A stretch of 64,000 nt of DNA. It comes from Membranipora membranacea (taxonomy: Eukaryota; Bryozoa; Gymnolaemata; Cheilostomatida; Membraniporidae). Positions 33,420 to 48,000 of this stretch are shown here, piece after piece (the first letter of the stretch is position 1; every line of letters begins with the position of its first letter). The notes under the pieces were generated by a model. That model worked only from the letters and a program-made list of their open reading frames with translations, was not told the DNA's origin and made no database searches. Position numbers and translations under genes: made by a program. The stretch spans positions 2,110,001 through 2,174,000 of the forward strand of contig OU612069.1 in assembly GCA_914767715.1 (NCBI GenBank), in the 5' to 3' direction.

Positions 33420-35764
33420 CTGCAAAACAACACATTCTTCATTAGACTGGACACTACTCTATTTCATTAGACTGCGATGTTTACTTTTTATTTTAAGCGC
33501 CGTGACGCTCAACAGAGCATACATGATGACGACATTGCGCCGTGCGCCATGTCAGGGCTCCGACATGAGCATTATCTTTAACACTTTTAGGCTGGAGAGT
33601 GTATTGCCATATCAGATAAAAGACACTGGTAAAAATTAAGAATCTTTCATTTCTATAAAGAATGAAGGCTAAATGTGTAATACGATGCCATGGCTCTCTA
33701 TCTTGATTTGACTCTCATGACATTAAAGCTGTCAATAGTGTAGTGTTAGGTCAAGGTCAATATGGTGCAGACTATAAGGGAGAACATAGTAGCTAATTTT
33801 TTTGTCACCTTAGTTATATTTTATACACTTCGCTGTTGTCAATTTGAGAGACATTTTGAAAACTTTTTTTCGTGATTTTACAACATTTCGAATGAGATGA
33901 CTTTGGTTGCCAATAAAAGTATATATAAAAGCCTTGTTAAAGCTGTATCAAATTTATCGATTGGCCTGCACTGCGTCTGCATCAGCTTGAAATTAGAACA
34001 AAAATTCAAACCTTTCACCACTCATCAAGGATTAGTCCATCGATTTGCCCTATTAAAAAGTTGATTGCGTTAATCCAGAAGCTTTAGTTTTTCCAGGCAA
34101 ATGAAATATTAAACTGCATTCAGCTCTACAAAATATTCTCTAACGCTATGATGCAGTGCAAGGGATTATTTTTAGTTGGAAGGGAAAACCTACGATAACA
34201 ACCAACCGTGGTTATTATTAACCTGTTTTGACAAGCTTTGCTGTGGGAGGGGCACAAAGCTGGGCAACTATTGCAAACAAGTTGTAGATAAGGAAATATT
34301 TGGCTTTTCAAGACAGATTAGGATATTATTTAAGGTCAGATTGCCTTATTTTATCAACTGTCTGCCCTGTTGGGACATTTGAAGCAGAGATTTTCAATCA
34401 TAAGCTAAAATAATGCTATTGAGAAGCAGTTATAAAATAAAAATAAAGATTTTATTCAGAGTTGTCTTCACATTGCAATGATATTAATGGTCGGATGATA
34501 TAAAGGTCACTATGACACTGAAATTAGTGTTGGTCAAGATATTAAAAGGTCGATTCGGAAAGTAATTAGGCTGGGGCTGCAACTCCCCGAACTAAAATAT
34601 AGAATTTGAGGCTATCTCAATGCGCAAGCGTACATAATACTGTATCCTCCCTGTAGAACTCAAATGTAAGATCATAAACTTGTTCATGCTCTAGCAAAAC
34701 TCTCATCAGGCTTGGCTGTTACCCCTCCACAAGCAGTGAACACATTAATTTTAGTATTCAGTACTTTGCCAGCAAGTTCTGTGGTAAGTAATTGGCCAAT
34801 GCATTCTCGTTTCCAACTGAACTTTTTTTTTAAATAATCCAAGTACTGAAGTGAGTGTAGTACTGTACTGTCTGTAGGCTGTAGTAGTGTAGTAGTCCTG
34901 AAGTAGGCAAGCTAGTAGGCCCACCTACCTACTTTACTTACAAGCACTACTAGACTAGACTGATAGGCTAGACTTGCCACTGTGACTAATACTTCACTCA
35001 CTGCCGTTAGTTCAACTCAATCAATGCGGTGCTAGCTAGACATGTTCAATAGTCACACTCACAGTCATACCCATAGATAGATAGATAGTGATAGTGTGAG
35101 GCAAGCACACCAGAGAGTGTGTAGTTGTCTGTGAAGTTGACAGTAGAGTAGAGCAGGCATGATTCATACTGAATAGTGAGATTTTGTCACCCTCATTTTT
35201 ACATGGTTATCAAGATCCTGCAACTTGTAGTCTAAGTTGAGACGAAACAGATAATACTCCAGCAGCCCTCATAGTCTTGGTAACATATTCTATGAGTGGT
35301 GCCTTAGGAAATCAATTCATACAGAGGCTACCTTGCCTAGAGAATGAAAAGCATCATGCCAATCATTTTACTGCATATGCTTCCTAACATGCTATCATTT
35401 GAACAGAGTTGTAAGACTCTCCTATCAGTCCCACATGAGCCAACATTGTTAGAAAGTCTGACTGGGCAGTCATCTTGGTCGGCAGCTAGTTTGGCTGAAC
35501 TTGGATTTTCAAATCCCGACATAAATAGACCTAAACTCATTTGTTGATAGCCTGTCTGCATTAAGGTAGGCCCAATTTGTGTTGTATGGAATATGGTATA
35601 AGGCATAGGCCTAGGTGCTGTCTCTTGTGACCAATAATTTGGCTAGGACCAACTGTTAATTAAAAATTCAAAAAATATACAGGCTTTTGTTGCTATTCAT
35701 TGCTTCTAGCGGGGCCAATGCGAGTATGCTTACAATGATAATTTAATTAAGACCTCATCTAATT
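33420..35764. other. Divergent interval between tetraspanin and PAN3
   Basis: The first tetraspanin exon, which must end with one base of a split codon, and the 5' UTR should lie here but cannot be pinned down. Promoters of both genes are expected in 33.4-36.0 kb. I see no TATA box worth calling. The stretch near 34840-35120 is rich in GTAGTA/TAGTAC-type simple sequence. Confidence 0.4.
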
Positions 35765-35930
35765 AGCGCACCCTCGTACAAGGTAAGGGTGGGCAAGCTA
35801 GGCTATTGTCCGGAGAGCTCACCTCCTTTAGCAGTATGGGTAGTGACCGGGATTCGAATCTGCAACTCTCAGATTGAGAAGCTCGAATCCTAACCACTAC
35901 ACCACCCTGCCTGCCTAGTAAAAGCTGTAA
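35765..35930 (-). mobile_element. tRNA-Glu-like SINE
   Basis: On the minus strand an A box (TGGTGTAGTGG, 35894-35904) and a B box (GATTCGAATCC, 35850-35860) stand at tRNA spacing. GTGGTTAGGATTCG is shared with tRNA-Glu genes. GGGTGGT could pair with ACTACCC as an acceptor stem. The anticodon arm is degenerate and an unrelated tail of about 80 bases follows, so I call a SINE and not a functional tRNA. It ends just upstream of a good acceptor (TTTTTTCAG at 35959) that may open the PAN3 5' UTR exon. Confidence 0.7.
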
Positions 35931-36046
35931 TGCAATGGCGTTCATCTTGTTTTTTTCAGACACCTGCCGACATGCTGTGATTTGTATAACTTTCCATTTT
36001 ATACCTTCATCAACATTTTAAACTTACTTCAAAGAAGCCGTCAGTG

Positions 36047-39000
36047 ATGGGTGATTCCCTGTTTAACAAGGGCTATGGTAAGTGCTTCAGTGGGCCTAGT
36101 CATATTATCTCCACTTATCATTATGCACCACAACACATGCACAGACATTTTTAGTAGTGTGAGGTAAATTCAGTCATTATCAACATGACAACATCTTAGG
36201 CAAGGCCTCTGAAAGGATAATTTTGCATTTTTGTGAAAGTTTTTGTACAGGACACTTGTAAGCTGTCTGTATCTATCTGTCTACCTCACATAAACCTAAC
36301 ATGTGGACTGGAGATCTAAGCATAACATGTATATATGAAGGGCCTATCATCATGTATGTGTAGTTATTAAGTACCTATATTTGTATTATAGGAGCTTCTA
36401 ATGGAATTTCCTCACCGTACCACATGAGTCATCAGGGATCCATGATGTCAGATCAGTCATATAATAACATGCAGGTCAGTAGGCTTATATTCAGTCATCT
36501 GTGCAAACTCTGGAAAATATCTGACCAACGACTTTATAATAATAATAATATTATCTTTATTTCAAACCATTGGTATGCTCCCTCAGGAAAAGTGGCCACC
36601 CTTACAGGTTTTGGTACAAGAAAGAAAACAAATTGATAAAACTTGGCATCTTGGATTAAAAAGGGGATAAATAACATAAAAATTAATGTGAAGAATTCTC
36701 ACTTAATCATATTTCACACATTCATTATTGACATAGGAATAAAAACGCTTTTGCTCTCTTAGTGTTGTTGTTCTGCACTTAGTGTTGCGTTTTGAGTGTT
36801 TCTGTTTGTGGTAGGCTTCTAGAAATCCTGTCGAATATGTTTACTGCAAGAGGCAGAGTGTGTTGTCAGGATTGTCATGTCAAATCAATTGATAGCAAAT
36901 TTTGTTAGCATATACTTGGCATTTGTTCATCCAGTTGGAAATAGAAAGCTCAGTTAAAGCAAATGCCTGCCTGCAATTGCTGCAGGTCCTGGCTTCAAAC
37001 AGTGCTTTGTTCCACAAACTACCTGGGTATGATTTTTCCCCTGGTGGTGTGGTCCAAAAATGTGTGTAAGCTAGAAGAGATGGTGGCCTCGTCCACATAC
37101 AGACATTTGTCTTATTCTCTCCTCACAACATACACACCATCTAACATTATCTAAAAACTGCCAGTGAATGTGAAATCATGTAAAAGTTAGGTTCCGTCAA
37201 CTCTTTGCAATACTATGAATAAATGAGTGTTGTCAAAGATGAGCCCATAATTCATCCCTCTGACTACTGCTTTCATGATAATGTTACATTTTCAATTTAG
37301 TACTAGTTCACAAATCTAGTATTTGTTCACAATTTACGAGGAAATTTAATGGCAATAATTTATATTGTAAATTTTTGTAGATCAGTGCTATTTTTCGTAG
37401 TCGTTCTGGGATAATTGATATCACACCACCATATTCGTCTCATTAAAAATGTGCTGGTGGCATAGCTTTGAAATGTTTTAACTTGCATAGCTAAATCAAA
37501 ATTTAATCTCGGGAGCAAAATATTAGAAGATAAGTCTATTTTTGTATTGGGAAGTGAACAGAAAAGGTGTCACATTTAAGTTTGTTGCTACCATATTGCC
37601 AACCTGGTAGTGATGGTTGTAAAAAGTAGTGTCAATCAGAAGCCTTAGTGTCAAAATTTAAAATAGAATAGCAGTTATTATTAATAATTTGTAAAATAAT
37701 ATTATTGTGAGAAAGCGGTATTAATGTTTATAATAAAAAGTTGTTATTATACTTTGATTTTGTGTGTGTGCAAAACCATCGGCTCAATTTTACTAAGAGT
37801 GAAAATAATTGTTGTAAGACAGTACAGTAAGGACAAGACAGTACAGGAAGGACTTGGTATGACATCAGGGGTTTTTGAATGACAGTAGGCACTATTCTGT
37901 TACAGTCCTATAACAGAGCTATCTGTGTAGTATGGGTGTACCAACAGTTCTAAATACTCATTGGTACGCCCCCTAACTGCCCTATCTCTGTGTTACAGGG
38001 TCACATGTCCCCGATGGGGTTCAGAGGAGGGTTTAACCCTGTGGTGACTGGAGGAGGCGCTGGAGTTAATGATATTAGTAGTGGTATGTCCGCAATGAAT
38101 CTTAGTAATAATCACCACGGATCAATCAACCAAAACCATGTAAGTAATAAACAGCTTCCTCAATATCCACCATGTAAGTTATTTACACCTTCCAGTATGC
38201 TTGATGTTACAGTCTTGTGTAGGCCTTAATATGGCAGGTTCTCACGGAAGTGTGATGGTCCCTATGCTGGCACATTGTATATCTCCAAGCTCATTACTCT
38301 AACAGAAATATGCGATGTGAATGGTATGTAAGACGTCAGTACATAGGACTCAAAGAGTTCAAGATAGTTTGATGTCCACCCTTGCCAATATCCGACTAGG
38401 CTTCACTCATGGCAGGTGGTTCGATATGGGAAGCTACTAAATGACTTCACTTAGAATTGATCCCATGTCCAATCTGCGTACTACTAGGATACCCTGTCTA
38501 TACATGCAACTTGTGATCAAACTCTTTAGCAATCTTTTAACAACAGTGGCACGTCATAGCTACAAAACTTTGCAACAGCTAGTTCGGTGACTTAAATGAA
38601 CAGTGTGGCGTTTGTTGTAAGCCTACTAAATTTGTTTGAGCTCAGGTGTCATGCTAAGTCACTGCACTGCCTGATAAGACCACATTATAAAGTATTTATG
38701 TTACTGACCAACTCGACCTTTCCTTATCAATCTTAAATCAATCAATACCGAGAGATCCCTAGGTATTGAACAAATTTTAAATTATACAGTTTGTCCCAGG
38801 GCATTGCTAGCTGTATGAGGGGTGACAACTTGCTAGAAACAGTCTCAAAAATCTTAGAACTTTGACTAGGAATAGCACTTTGCACTTAAAATAACAACTT
38901 TTGATTATTTTGACAACGCTCAAACAAATGACAATCAACCCCCATCCCAAATTGTATTTTCAAGTTCTTGTCTAACTATGTCAACTAGCATTCACAATCG

Positions 39001-42000
39001 ACTGACCTGCACTGACATTGAGGCCTCTCTTTTTCCATAAACAGTCCCTAATTTAGGACAATTCCTCAATTTTAATCTGCATATGTAACTTATAGTATCA
39101 TTTCTATTTTTTAGACTGAGTTCAACCCGTCTGCAAATGAGTTTGTGCCAAAAGTAAGTGTGGGAGGAATGCATCATAGTGCAAGCGCACCAAACTTTGA
39201 CAATTTCAGTCCCCTGAAGGTAATTGAGCCACGCTGACAATGCTCTAGCTTGTACAATTAGACACACAGCTTTTACCTCCACTATATATGGGTTATCTTC
39301 CCTTCCCTTAAAGCGTTATGAATTCTGCTCTTAGACTAGACTGCTGCTCCCCTGCACACTACATAAACAACATAGTAATATAATATCATATAAATATCTA
39401 TCTATACACATGGCTATAGTCCTCGAGGATATTATGCTAACCTTTTCTTTACTTGATATGACAATTCAAAATTACCTATAATCGGAGCCCGTAAAGCACA
39501 AGCAGGTAGAAGTTTGGTAAGCCGCACAGCCCAAGTAGTATCAGGTATCAGGAATCGCATCCACGTCATTTTTGTTATTTTGGCGCAATATTAACCTGGT
39601 GATCAGAGAAGTTATCGTTTGCTTTTAATATCTTAGTTGTGATTGTGGCCCTGGCAGACCTCTGGATGATAATGGAACAGAAGAAAAGATATTCGCTTTT
39701 GAGCCTTTCATGCGTTGTCTTGTGCCTTGCAGGATCTATGTTTTTTACACATTTGTGCTGAATAGTTTATTGGCACTGCAGCCTGCAGTACAATCATTTA
39801 TCCCTTGTTACTGGCGACAGTGGTAGTTTTCTTACAGAGGTGTCACTGAAGGTCATTCTGATGCCAGGATGTGCTCTATGAATACTATCACCGATGTCAG
39901 CTCCAACGAGAAGCACCACCACGTCAATGCAGTCTGTGTATTTTTTATGGCTGTCTATTTGAAGCCATGGAATAAGACCTAGATAGAAACCTAAACTGCT
40001 ATTGAGAGTCGTTCGTACCTGGTTGGGAATCTTTTTATCCATGTCTATAACTTGGTAGACTTATATTTATCCATGTCTATAACTTGGTAGACTTATATTT
40101 ATCAATGTTCGTGCTTGCAGCCAATGCACCCGTTACTGGATAATGTGAACAGTCCAGTACTCACCCCCTCAGGGTCTCCTCAGCTACGCAGGGGTAATAA
40201 ACCTCAGATCTCTCCACCCCTAGATATGGCAGCAGCTCAGCTACAGGCCCAACAACAGCAGGAACTAGTTCAGGTAATCCACTCACTCACTCACTGCATA
40301 TAACCTAAAATATAGCTTTAATACGGCTGCCATAGGTATCCAATGTACCTGAAAACTCGAATTTTTCCTAGGCCATAATCGCCAGCAGATACTGTAGCAT
40401 TTATAAAAGTCAGGAGGAGATAATCACCAACAGGCATATTTTGATTTAAGTCGCTGAGTAGGGTTTGAGTCAGTAGTAATAGGAAAGACTAGACTGCTGG
40501 TAATTTATATCAAACATGTTCTACTCATTCACCCTGTTGTTAAACAAGGATGAGGATAAATGACTCGATTCAACCATGAAATCATTTCTTTGTCAAATTT
40601 TGGATTTTTGAAAACATAGTTCTCGTCCGTGGAAGAAAAAAAATATTTGATAACAAGCAGAATATAAATTAAGCTGTCGAAATTTAAGTTTTGCTATAAC
40701 AGGTTATTTCCTGAGGGGATGTTGATCAGTGTAGACAAAACATCTCTCTACTAATTACTAGGGTGAAAATGATCAAGGCTGGATAATTTTGCTATAAATG
40801 ACCACGGCACTAGTCCAATTAACCAAAAGAGGAAATGATTGATATATGGTTTGGTTAAGCAAAACTTGATATTGGTAAATGAGGAAATGTTGCTAAGTGA
40901 GTTTCCTTCGAAAACCCATAAATTTTGTGCAGCTGGTTGATGTGATGGGATTTTATTTTTCCTTTATGGAACTCAACTGGATTTTCCAGGAAACTGTTGA
41001 ACTTGCGCTTTCCAATGTTAGCTTGCTTGCTATACAACAGTGGCATGGATACAATGTGATATCTTTAGGATTCCTTGCAGAATGAAAGAAGCACAGAAAT
41101 TAAAATTAGCTAACTAGCGTAAACGTATTTCGTAAAGGAAATCAAACGTTTTAGCAAATTTGATTTTAAAATACCCCATACTATTTTTTTTATTAGAAAA
41201 TATTTAGTTGGACTAATACTGAGCAAGTGAAATTAATCTCCATGTAAATTTTTTACTGTTTGAGTAATTCGGTCATATTTCTTGGAGATATCATTCATTG
41301 TGATTATTATTAGCAAGGAAAGATAACCCAAATATTTTGCTCACTAAATGGTTAACATTCCTAGATGTTGAGTTGATTATCCTCTAGTTACTTGACTCGA
41401 CACGACTAAGCTGTTTCACATCTAAGCTTTGTTGTTTGACTCTAAAGTGGAAAGTTAAAATCTCGGTAAAATGCGGCAGATTGTGATGGGACCGGTAAGG
41501 TGTACTATGCTAACTGCCTAGAAACTCTCATCGAGAATGATATAAAAACTCACGTCCATTTTAAGTATTGATACCGTGTGAGAAACCTTGATGTTGGTAG
41601 GTTTATTTGTTTCCGGCATCATCAGTAGTGGTCTATGGTCTGTATACTAATGTGGCACAGGAGCATTAATTTTGAGGTTGGATACCCTTCCTGACACCAC
41701 CATAATACCCCGGTAATCGAACACGGCACCTCCCGATTGAAAGACCCACGCCCCATCCATTGCAATTGTGATAATTAGAAAAGTGAGAGTAAGAATGTCT
41801 TTTCGGCCATCACACTTTGTGACATTTTGTTTTTAGGAGAATTTTGGCGGAACAACCTACTTCTATAACAAGGATGAATATTCCTCACCCGTCACAAGAC
41901 AGGTAAGTCAAGGTTTAGGGTAGATACGACTCTCCCATCTCATAGTATGCATCCTCTCCAGCCTGAAACAAGGAATAGAGCTACCTTTACTATTCTGTTG

Positions 42001-45000
42001 TCCAAAAGTGAAGGCGTCAGAGCGACAGCCTCCTCACCCCCCCCCCCTCACCACCACCCCTCACCACCACCACCCCTCACCACCCTCCCTCACCACCCCC
42101 CCTCACCTCTCACTAGCCTGATGATAATTATACTCTTATGTGTATCTCTGACTGATAGGGTCAACTTGACCTTGGTACCAAAATCACTCCTCATATACAA
42201 TTTGAGGCGAACAGATTGGTTCTAAGATAATAAGGCTAGATGTGTTGTTCCACGCACCATCTAAGATGCACACATTAAAAAACGTGTCACATGACCCATG
42301 TGATGCTGACAGCATTATTTGGTAGCCTGTCTTAAGGTAGTCTGAGCCCCCCCCCCCAGACTTTTGCCCCCTGAGAACAATTCAAGATCTTACGGGAGTT
42401 GTCTGCTCTTAGAGATTATGAGTTATAAAGGGGAGCACTAAAACTGCACTATCTATTGATTTCTATTCATGCCACCTACTATATCGCTCCAGCTCCAGGT
42501 TTCCAGTCAGATTCTGGGAAAAGTGGTCTCATGTTTGGGAAATACCCATGAGCAGAGATATTCACTGCCAAGTAGGGAAGAAAGATCTCAGCCAGAATTT
42601 CTTTCATTCTGAATAAGGGCGGTCATTCATGAAATTTTTGGACCCTTAGGCTGTATGAAGTAAGATTAATGTAGAAGTAATGAGAGGAAAAATCCAAGCA
42701 AATCCTGCAAAGTGCATAGACTAGCCTTAAGGTAGTGATGTAGAAAGTTCCACAAGAATCAGTTTTACTTGGGGAGATTCTTCTAATAATTAAATTTAAT
42801 GAATGGAGATTTTTTCATCTTTTCAGATACAGATAAAGTTTTATCAGGACTATTTAGCCACTCTAATCATCCGTAAAAGCATCCATAAGGTCTAAACCTG
42901 TCGGTAGTTCTATTTTCAGAGTTACTTGTTCCAGTGATTATGTTTTGTTCCCCTACTTTACTTATATCTGCTAATTGTATTCGTTGTTATCTGTTACTAA
43001 GCAACTAGAAAATGGGGGATTGCCGTTTTTTGCCAAATGAGTAAATTATAAGTTTAAAAATTACAGCAGCTACCATTCTTAATAACACATTTATTATATA
43101 TCCATCGTTAGGTAGGATAATAACGTGACCCTCAATTCCACCTCTGAAATACAACATAGTGACTGGTCCCTTAAAGCTACAGTTGCGCATCCCCATATTT
43201 GGTATCATATTGGAATATTGAAATTTTCATTTTCGTAAAGCTCATGGTTTCAACTGTGTCCATAGGCTATTCAAAAGGTTGACATGGTGCTCTTGATTAG
43301 ACTGAGACCTTCAATATGATACCAAATATGGGGAAGCGCAACTATAGCTTCAATCGCTCCTGCTGCTCGTTAGCTCAGTCAGTATCTAACTCACTTTTTA
43401 CTTCTCCTTGTTGCTCAGACGTACCCGGGATACAGTATGTACACAGGTATACCTACACACATAGCACACATGAAACAGAACGCAACGTCGACAGCGTTCT
43501 TCATGAGAGACGAGATTAAGATGGACCTTCTCAGTCGTCAGGCAGCGGTTATCTCTGAGTTAGAAGGAACTCCCACAGGTGAGAGGAGCACTGTAACTGT
43601 TACTGCTCCGCATGGTCTTACCTATCTTAGAGTAGTTAATATTAGATGTAGAGGTTATGTTTAGTTAGTTTGTGGGTGATTTGGGGATAGGAAGCATAAT
43701 TTTCCTCTAGATTAGGCGGGAAATTATACTGGGGAAGGTCAGGTTGAGTTGATGTGAGCCAGCCACAAATTTCACTATTAAAAGGGAACTTCCAGTTTGG
43801 AAACTCATGCAAATCTTAGTATATTTATTTCCTGTCAATGGTTGTGAAAGTATGTAAGTCAGTGATTACAACAATAAGGAGAGAGAAACAAGACTCAGAG
43901 CTACATGATAAAAATTACTCCGAATTAAAATATGTGAGAAAAAAAAGTTGAAACTTCTATCAAGTACGTTTCTAATAAAAATGATCCAGTAATGCCTAAA
44001 ATGTTTTTGCTACCAATGGACGTGCGGGTGCGCGACGGGACAAAACGCCTCCTCTGAGCTTAATTCCGCCCACCAGTGTGTAAAGTTGTTTCTTGTTTGT
44101 ATATTTGACAGATATACCGTCGCAGGTAGATAATTATGTCCAGCTTGTACCGTTAGAGATGGTGAACAAGAGCCCCTCTCAGTTTGGTTATCCCTGCTCT
44201 GTATATAAGGCTGTCAATCAGAAGGATGGTCTCACTTACTGTCTACGTCGTATACACGGTAAGTTACATACAGAAATGTGCATGTAGGTAAGCCGCTAGT
44301 AAGAAAGAAAAAGGTTAGATGTATTTTCAAAGTAGATTATATATTGCAAACTGCAGACTGGATATATGCCTATCTCCATAAACAAACCTTGTTTTTACGA
44401 GGCTCTAGAAGCTCCATGGATTTTGGAACAGGTTGTTGTTGGACCCAGTTGTCTAAGGCTAGGTCTTTACATACTTTGTTCTTACTTCACATGATCGTTC
44501 ACTGCAAATGCTTGGTATTGAGAAAGATACTTAACTTGCAAAGAAGAAGCAGCCATGGAAATAATCATTTGAGCAGAGTCTCATATTTTAAGGTGCTAGG
44601 ATAAGTATATATCCAAATTGCTGACTGCTGCCAATTCAAACAGCCAACACAATCTAACAATTGTGTGCTTGTAGGTTTTAAGTTGACGAGTACAAAGTGT
44701 ATGCAGATTATAGATCAATGGAAGAAGATATCCTGTTCTAATCTGGTCAATCTAAGAGAAGTCTTCACTACTAAAGCTTTCTCTGATAACTGTAAGTATT
44801 ATAAGTAAGATATAAGATTGAGATAGATGTATGTAAGTATTATAAGTAAGATATAAAATAGAGATACATCAAGGCCTACACCAGAATTAGAATGATTCAC
44901 TTTTCTTGTTTTTGGAGTTGCTCCCCCTTTGATCCAGTAGAATTTTAGCAACTCAGTATGCAGAAAAATTGGATCAAACTTGATCTACATGTGCTCTGTC

Positions 45001-48000
45001 CATCTAATTTTATGGCGGTGGAGTCATCATATAACATTTTGTTATCGTATAATCCATGCTGTCATGTTAGTTTGGTAACAGGTGGTTTTTGTTTTGTGAA
45101 TTACACATCATGAGAGAGAGAGAGTCACTGCAAACTGATTCATTGTAAGAACAGAGACAGACATTAATTTGGTTGTATGAAGTACATGATAGATTTTAAA
45201 GTCTGCGTAGCAAACGCTCCAAATATGAGGTTTTTGGTGATAACTGTACAGCTGGGAATTGATCTCTTTACTTTCATGTTTGGTTCTCTCCCTTAAGTAA
45301 ACAGTGATGTAACAACAGCTAAATTATCAATGCTAAGATGGTTACATTCGGCCAGCGTTGATTATTATAACATGTTTTTATTATATTTCTTGTAGCGATA
45401 GTGTTTGTATATGACTACCATCCAAATGCTGAGACTCTAGCATCCAAACATTTCAGTAACCCACAGATCCCTAACGGTTACGCGTCTCCGTATAACATAG
45501 ATGGAGCAGCCAGGCCGTTCAGCGCCGGCAAGGGTCAGTACTTAACAATGTGAAAAATGGTTGTTCAATGAGTTCATGTGGTTGTCTTTTCTTGTGATAC
45601 GGGGAGGCAATTAGACATCACAAAAAATTAATTGTGTGGAACATGAAAGAGTTTTAAGCTGGGTTTGAGTGTATATTGGCCTTTGCACATTTTGTGTCGC
45701 CGAATGGGCAGTTATATTGTAAGCTATTGACATAGCTATGTGAAAAATAATGTGGTCATCATACTGGAAGTAGTGACATATTTATTATAGGCCATCTATG
45801 TTTTAAACAGCTGCACGCTTATCTGAGACAGATACAGAGACCTGAAAGTCTTTGTAGGGGAATCAAAATCTCACAGATTCCTGTCACTATTATCTAGCTT
45901 CCATTATAGTACATTCATTATGCTACAACTGTGTTCATTTTGTGAAATCTTTGACTCACTACTATAAAAGTGTATTGATTAATGACAGGTACAGCTCGTA
46001 AGGGATCGGGACTGGGACAACTCTCTGAGAGTAATATATGGTCTTATGTTATACAGCTGTCTAGTGCTCTACGTATAATACACTCACTCAAACTGGCTGT
46101 GCACTGTCTGGTATGTTACCATACATCATAAACTCTTAGTAATTGAGCATGTTGACAACAGTCCCAAAATGCAACTCCCAACAGGAATGTCAAGACAATC
46201 TTTTGAATGTTGTGTTTTTGTTTACCTTGTTTGCCTTTGGATGTTTAGAACAATTTTATTGTGGTGACATAGTTTAACCTTACCTTTGAACCATTATTCA
46301 CTGCTTGGTTGAACTGGTTTTATCTTAATTTTGATCAACTTGATTCGATCAATTTGAAACCGCAGAATACAATGAGGGATCGGAAAGTTATAGCAAGAAT
46401 TGCGCAACAAGTGGAAGATTTGACGTACCCTCAAAGAAAGCAGATTTTGCCCTAACCATGTAATCCTTTTGTTAACTATCTCACTGTATATAACTTTGTT
46501 TTCAGGTACCCACTAAGATACTGGTGACAGATAAGAATAGACTGAGGATTAACTGTGCTGGAATGTTTGATGTTCTCACATTCGATCCCAATATAAACCC
46601 CCTCATGCAGGTGCAACAATATCAGGTCAGTAGGCTAGCTTTTGCATTACGTTACCATTATTATTAAAATTGCTTTACTTGATGTCAGAGTTGCTCTCGT
46701 ATAAATTCTCACTGCTAGGAAATTGCTTGTCGTAGCCATAAGTTTTTAGGATTCATTTTAATAACCCTTGTGATGTTGTTAACTCACATACTAAGTTTGG
46801 GAAATAACTCAAGCTAAACCTCTTAGTTCTATGGTGTTACTAGTACTGCAGTTTTCGGCTGTGAAACTCCTAATGACTTGATATTATGTTTCAATTTTCA
46901 CTGTTGTACCAGAGAGAAGACCTATTACACCTGGGTAATATAATCCTAGCTCTCGCCTGTAACTCACCGCTGGCTGTACAGAGAGAGCATATCAAACCTT
47001 CAATAGACCTCGTCAAACGTTCTTATTCATCTGATCTCTTCAACCTCATCACGTAAGTGACTAAGTAATACTGCCGTCAGCGGATTTCTTGAGGGCTAAT
47101 GCTGCATGCATTTGTCATGGTGTCAATAGTATATAATATCACAGAGTAGGAATATATATCTTTACTCTGTTATATTATACATGTTGAATAATTAACAGCT
47201 GTAAAATCTTTGTAACATGATATTGTGTAACAAAGAATTTACAACTGTTAATTATTCAACACAGTGGTTAATCATCCAATATAGCAGCATATGCGGCTTG
47301 TGACAAACTAGCCAGTGACTTAATGAGGCATCACCATGATCGCATCTGTCCTTTCAAAGTCAGTAAATCATCTGTGCATAAATCATTTTGTAGTTTTGAT
47401 CCTAATGGAGATCTACTCCACTCCAGCCTTTCTCAACAACTCTGAATTATTTAATTTTTTCTATTACACCGCAAATGAAACCCTTGGTATTTGTAATAAT
47501 CATCATATCCTGCCTTATCCTCTCTTATCCTTTATTACAGATACCTGCTGAATGCTCCAGCACAGCAGCAGTGCTCCATCAACAACATCATGCCTATAAT
47601 CGGGGCCAGGTTCTATGTACAGCTTGAGTCACTACAGAATAAAGTGGACTCGCTAGAACATGAGATGGTGAAGGAATGTGAGGGCGGACGACTCTTCAGA
47701 CTCCTTACTAAACTTAACACCATACTGGAGAGGCCTGAGTGAGTTTTAGTACCCAACTTGTTCTGTTGAAGGGTTGGTCACAATCTCCCTACGTCACAAA
47801 CTGATGCTATGCTTTATTTTTTATTATTATGAACAGTGTTAATGCCATATATTTTGCTTGGTTGTTTGAATATTTTCTTTCTTTGATTTACTTAATTATG
47901 TAAAGTTTCTGTCAAACGGTTTATCCAAACAGTTTGTTTTTGGAATCTCATATAGCCTTGTAAGATACTGCTACTTGATGTATCAACAATGCTTGTGCAA

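Noticed and set aside
33298-33639. 113-codon plus-strand frame
   Set aside because: It is antisense to the TM1 exon of the tetraspanin and has no features of its own.
35835-35910. Functional tRNA-Glu gene
   Set aside because: The acceptor stem can pair, but the anticodon arm is degenerate and a SINE-like tail follows.
44278-44604. 108-codon plus-strand frame
   Set aside because: Lies wholly in a PAN3 intron, with no start context or recognisable domain.
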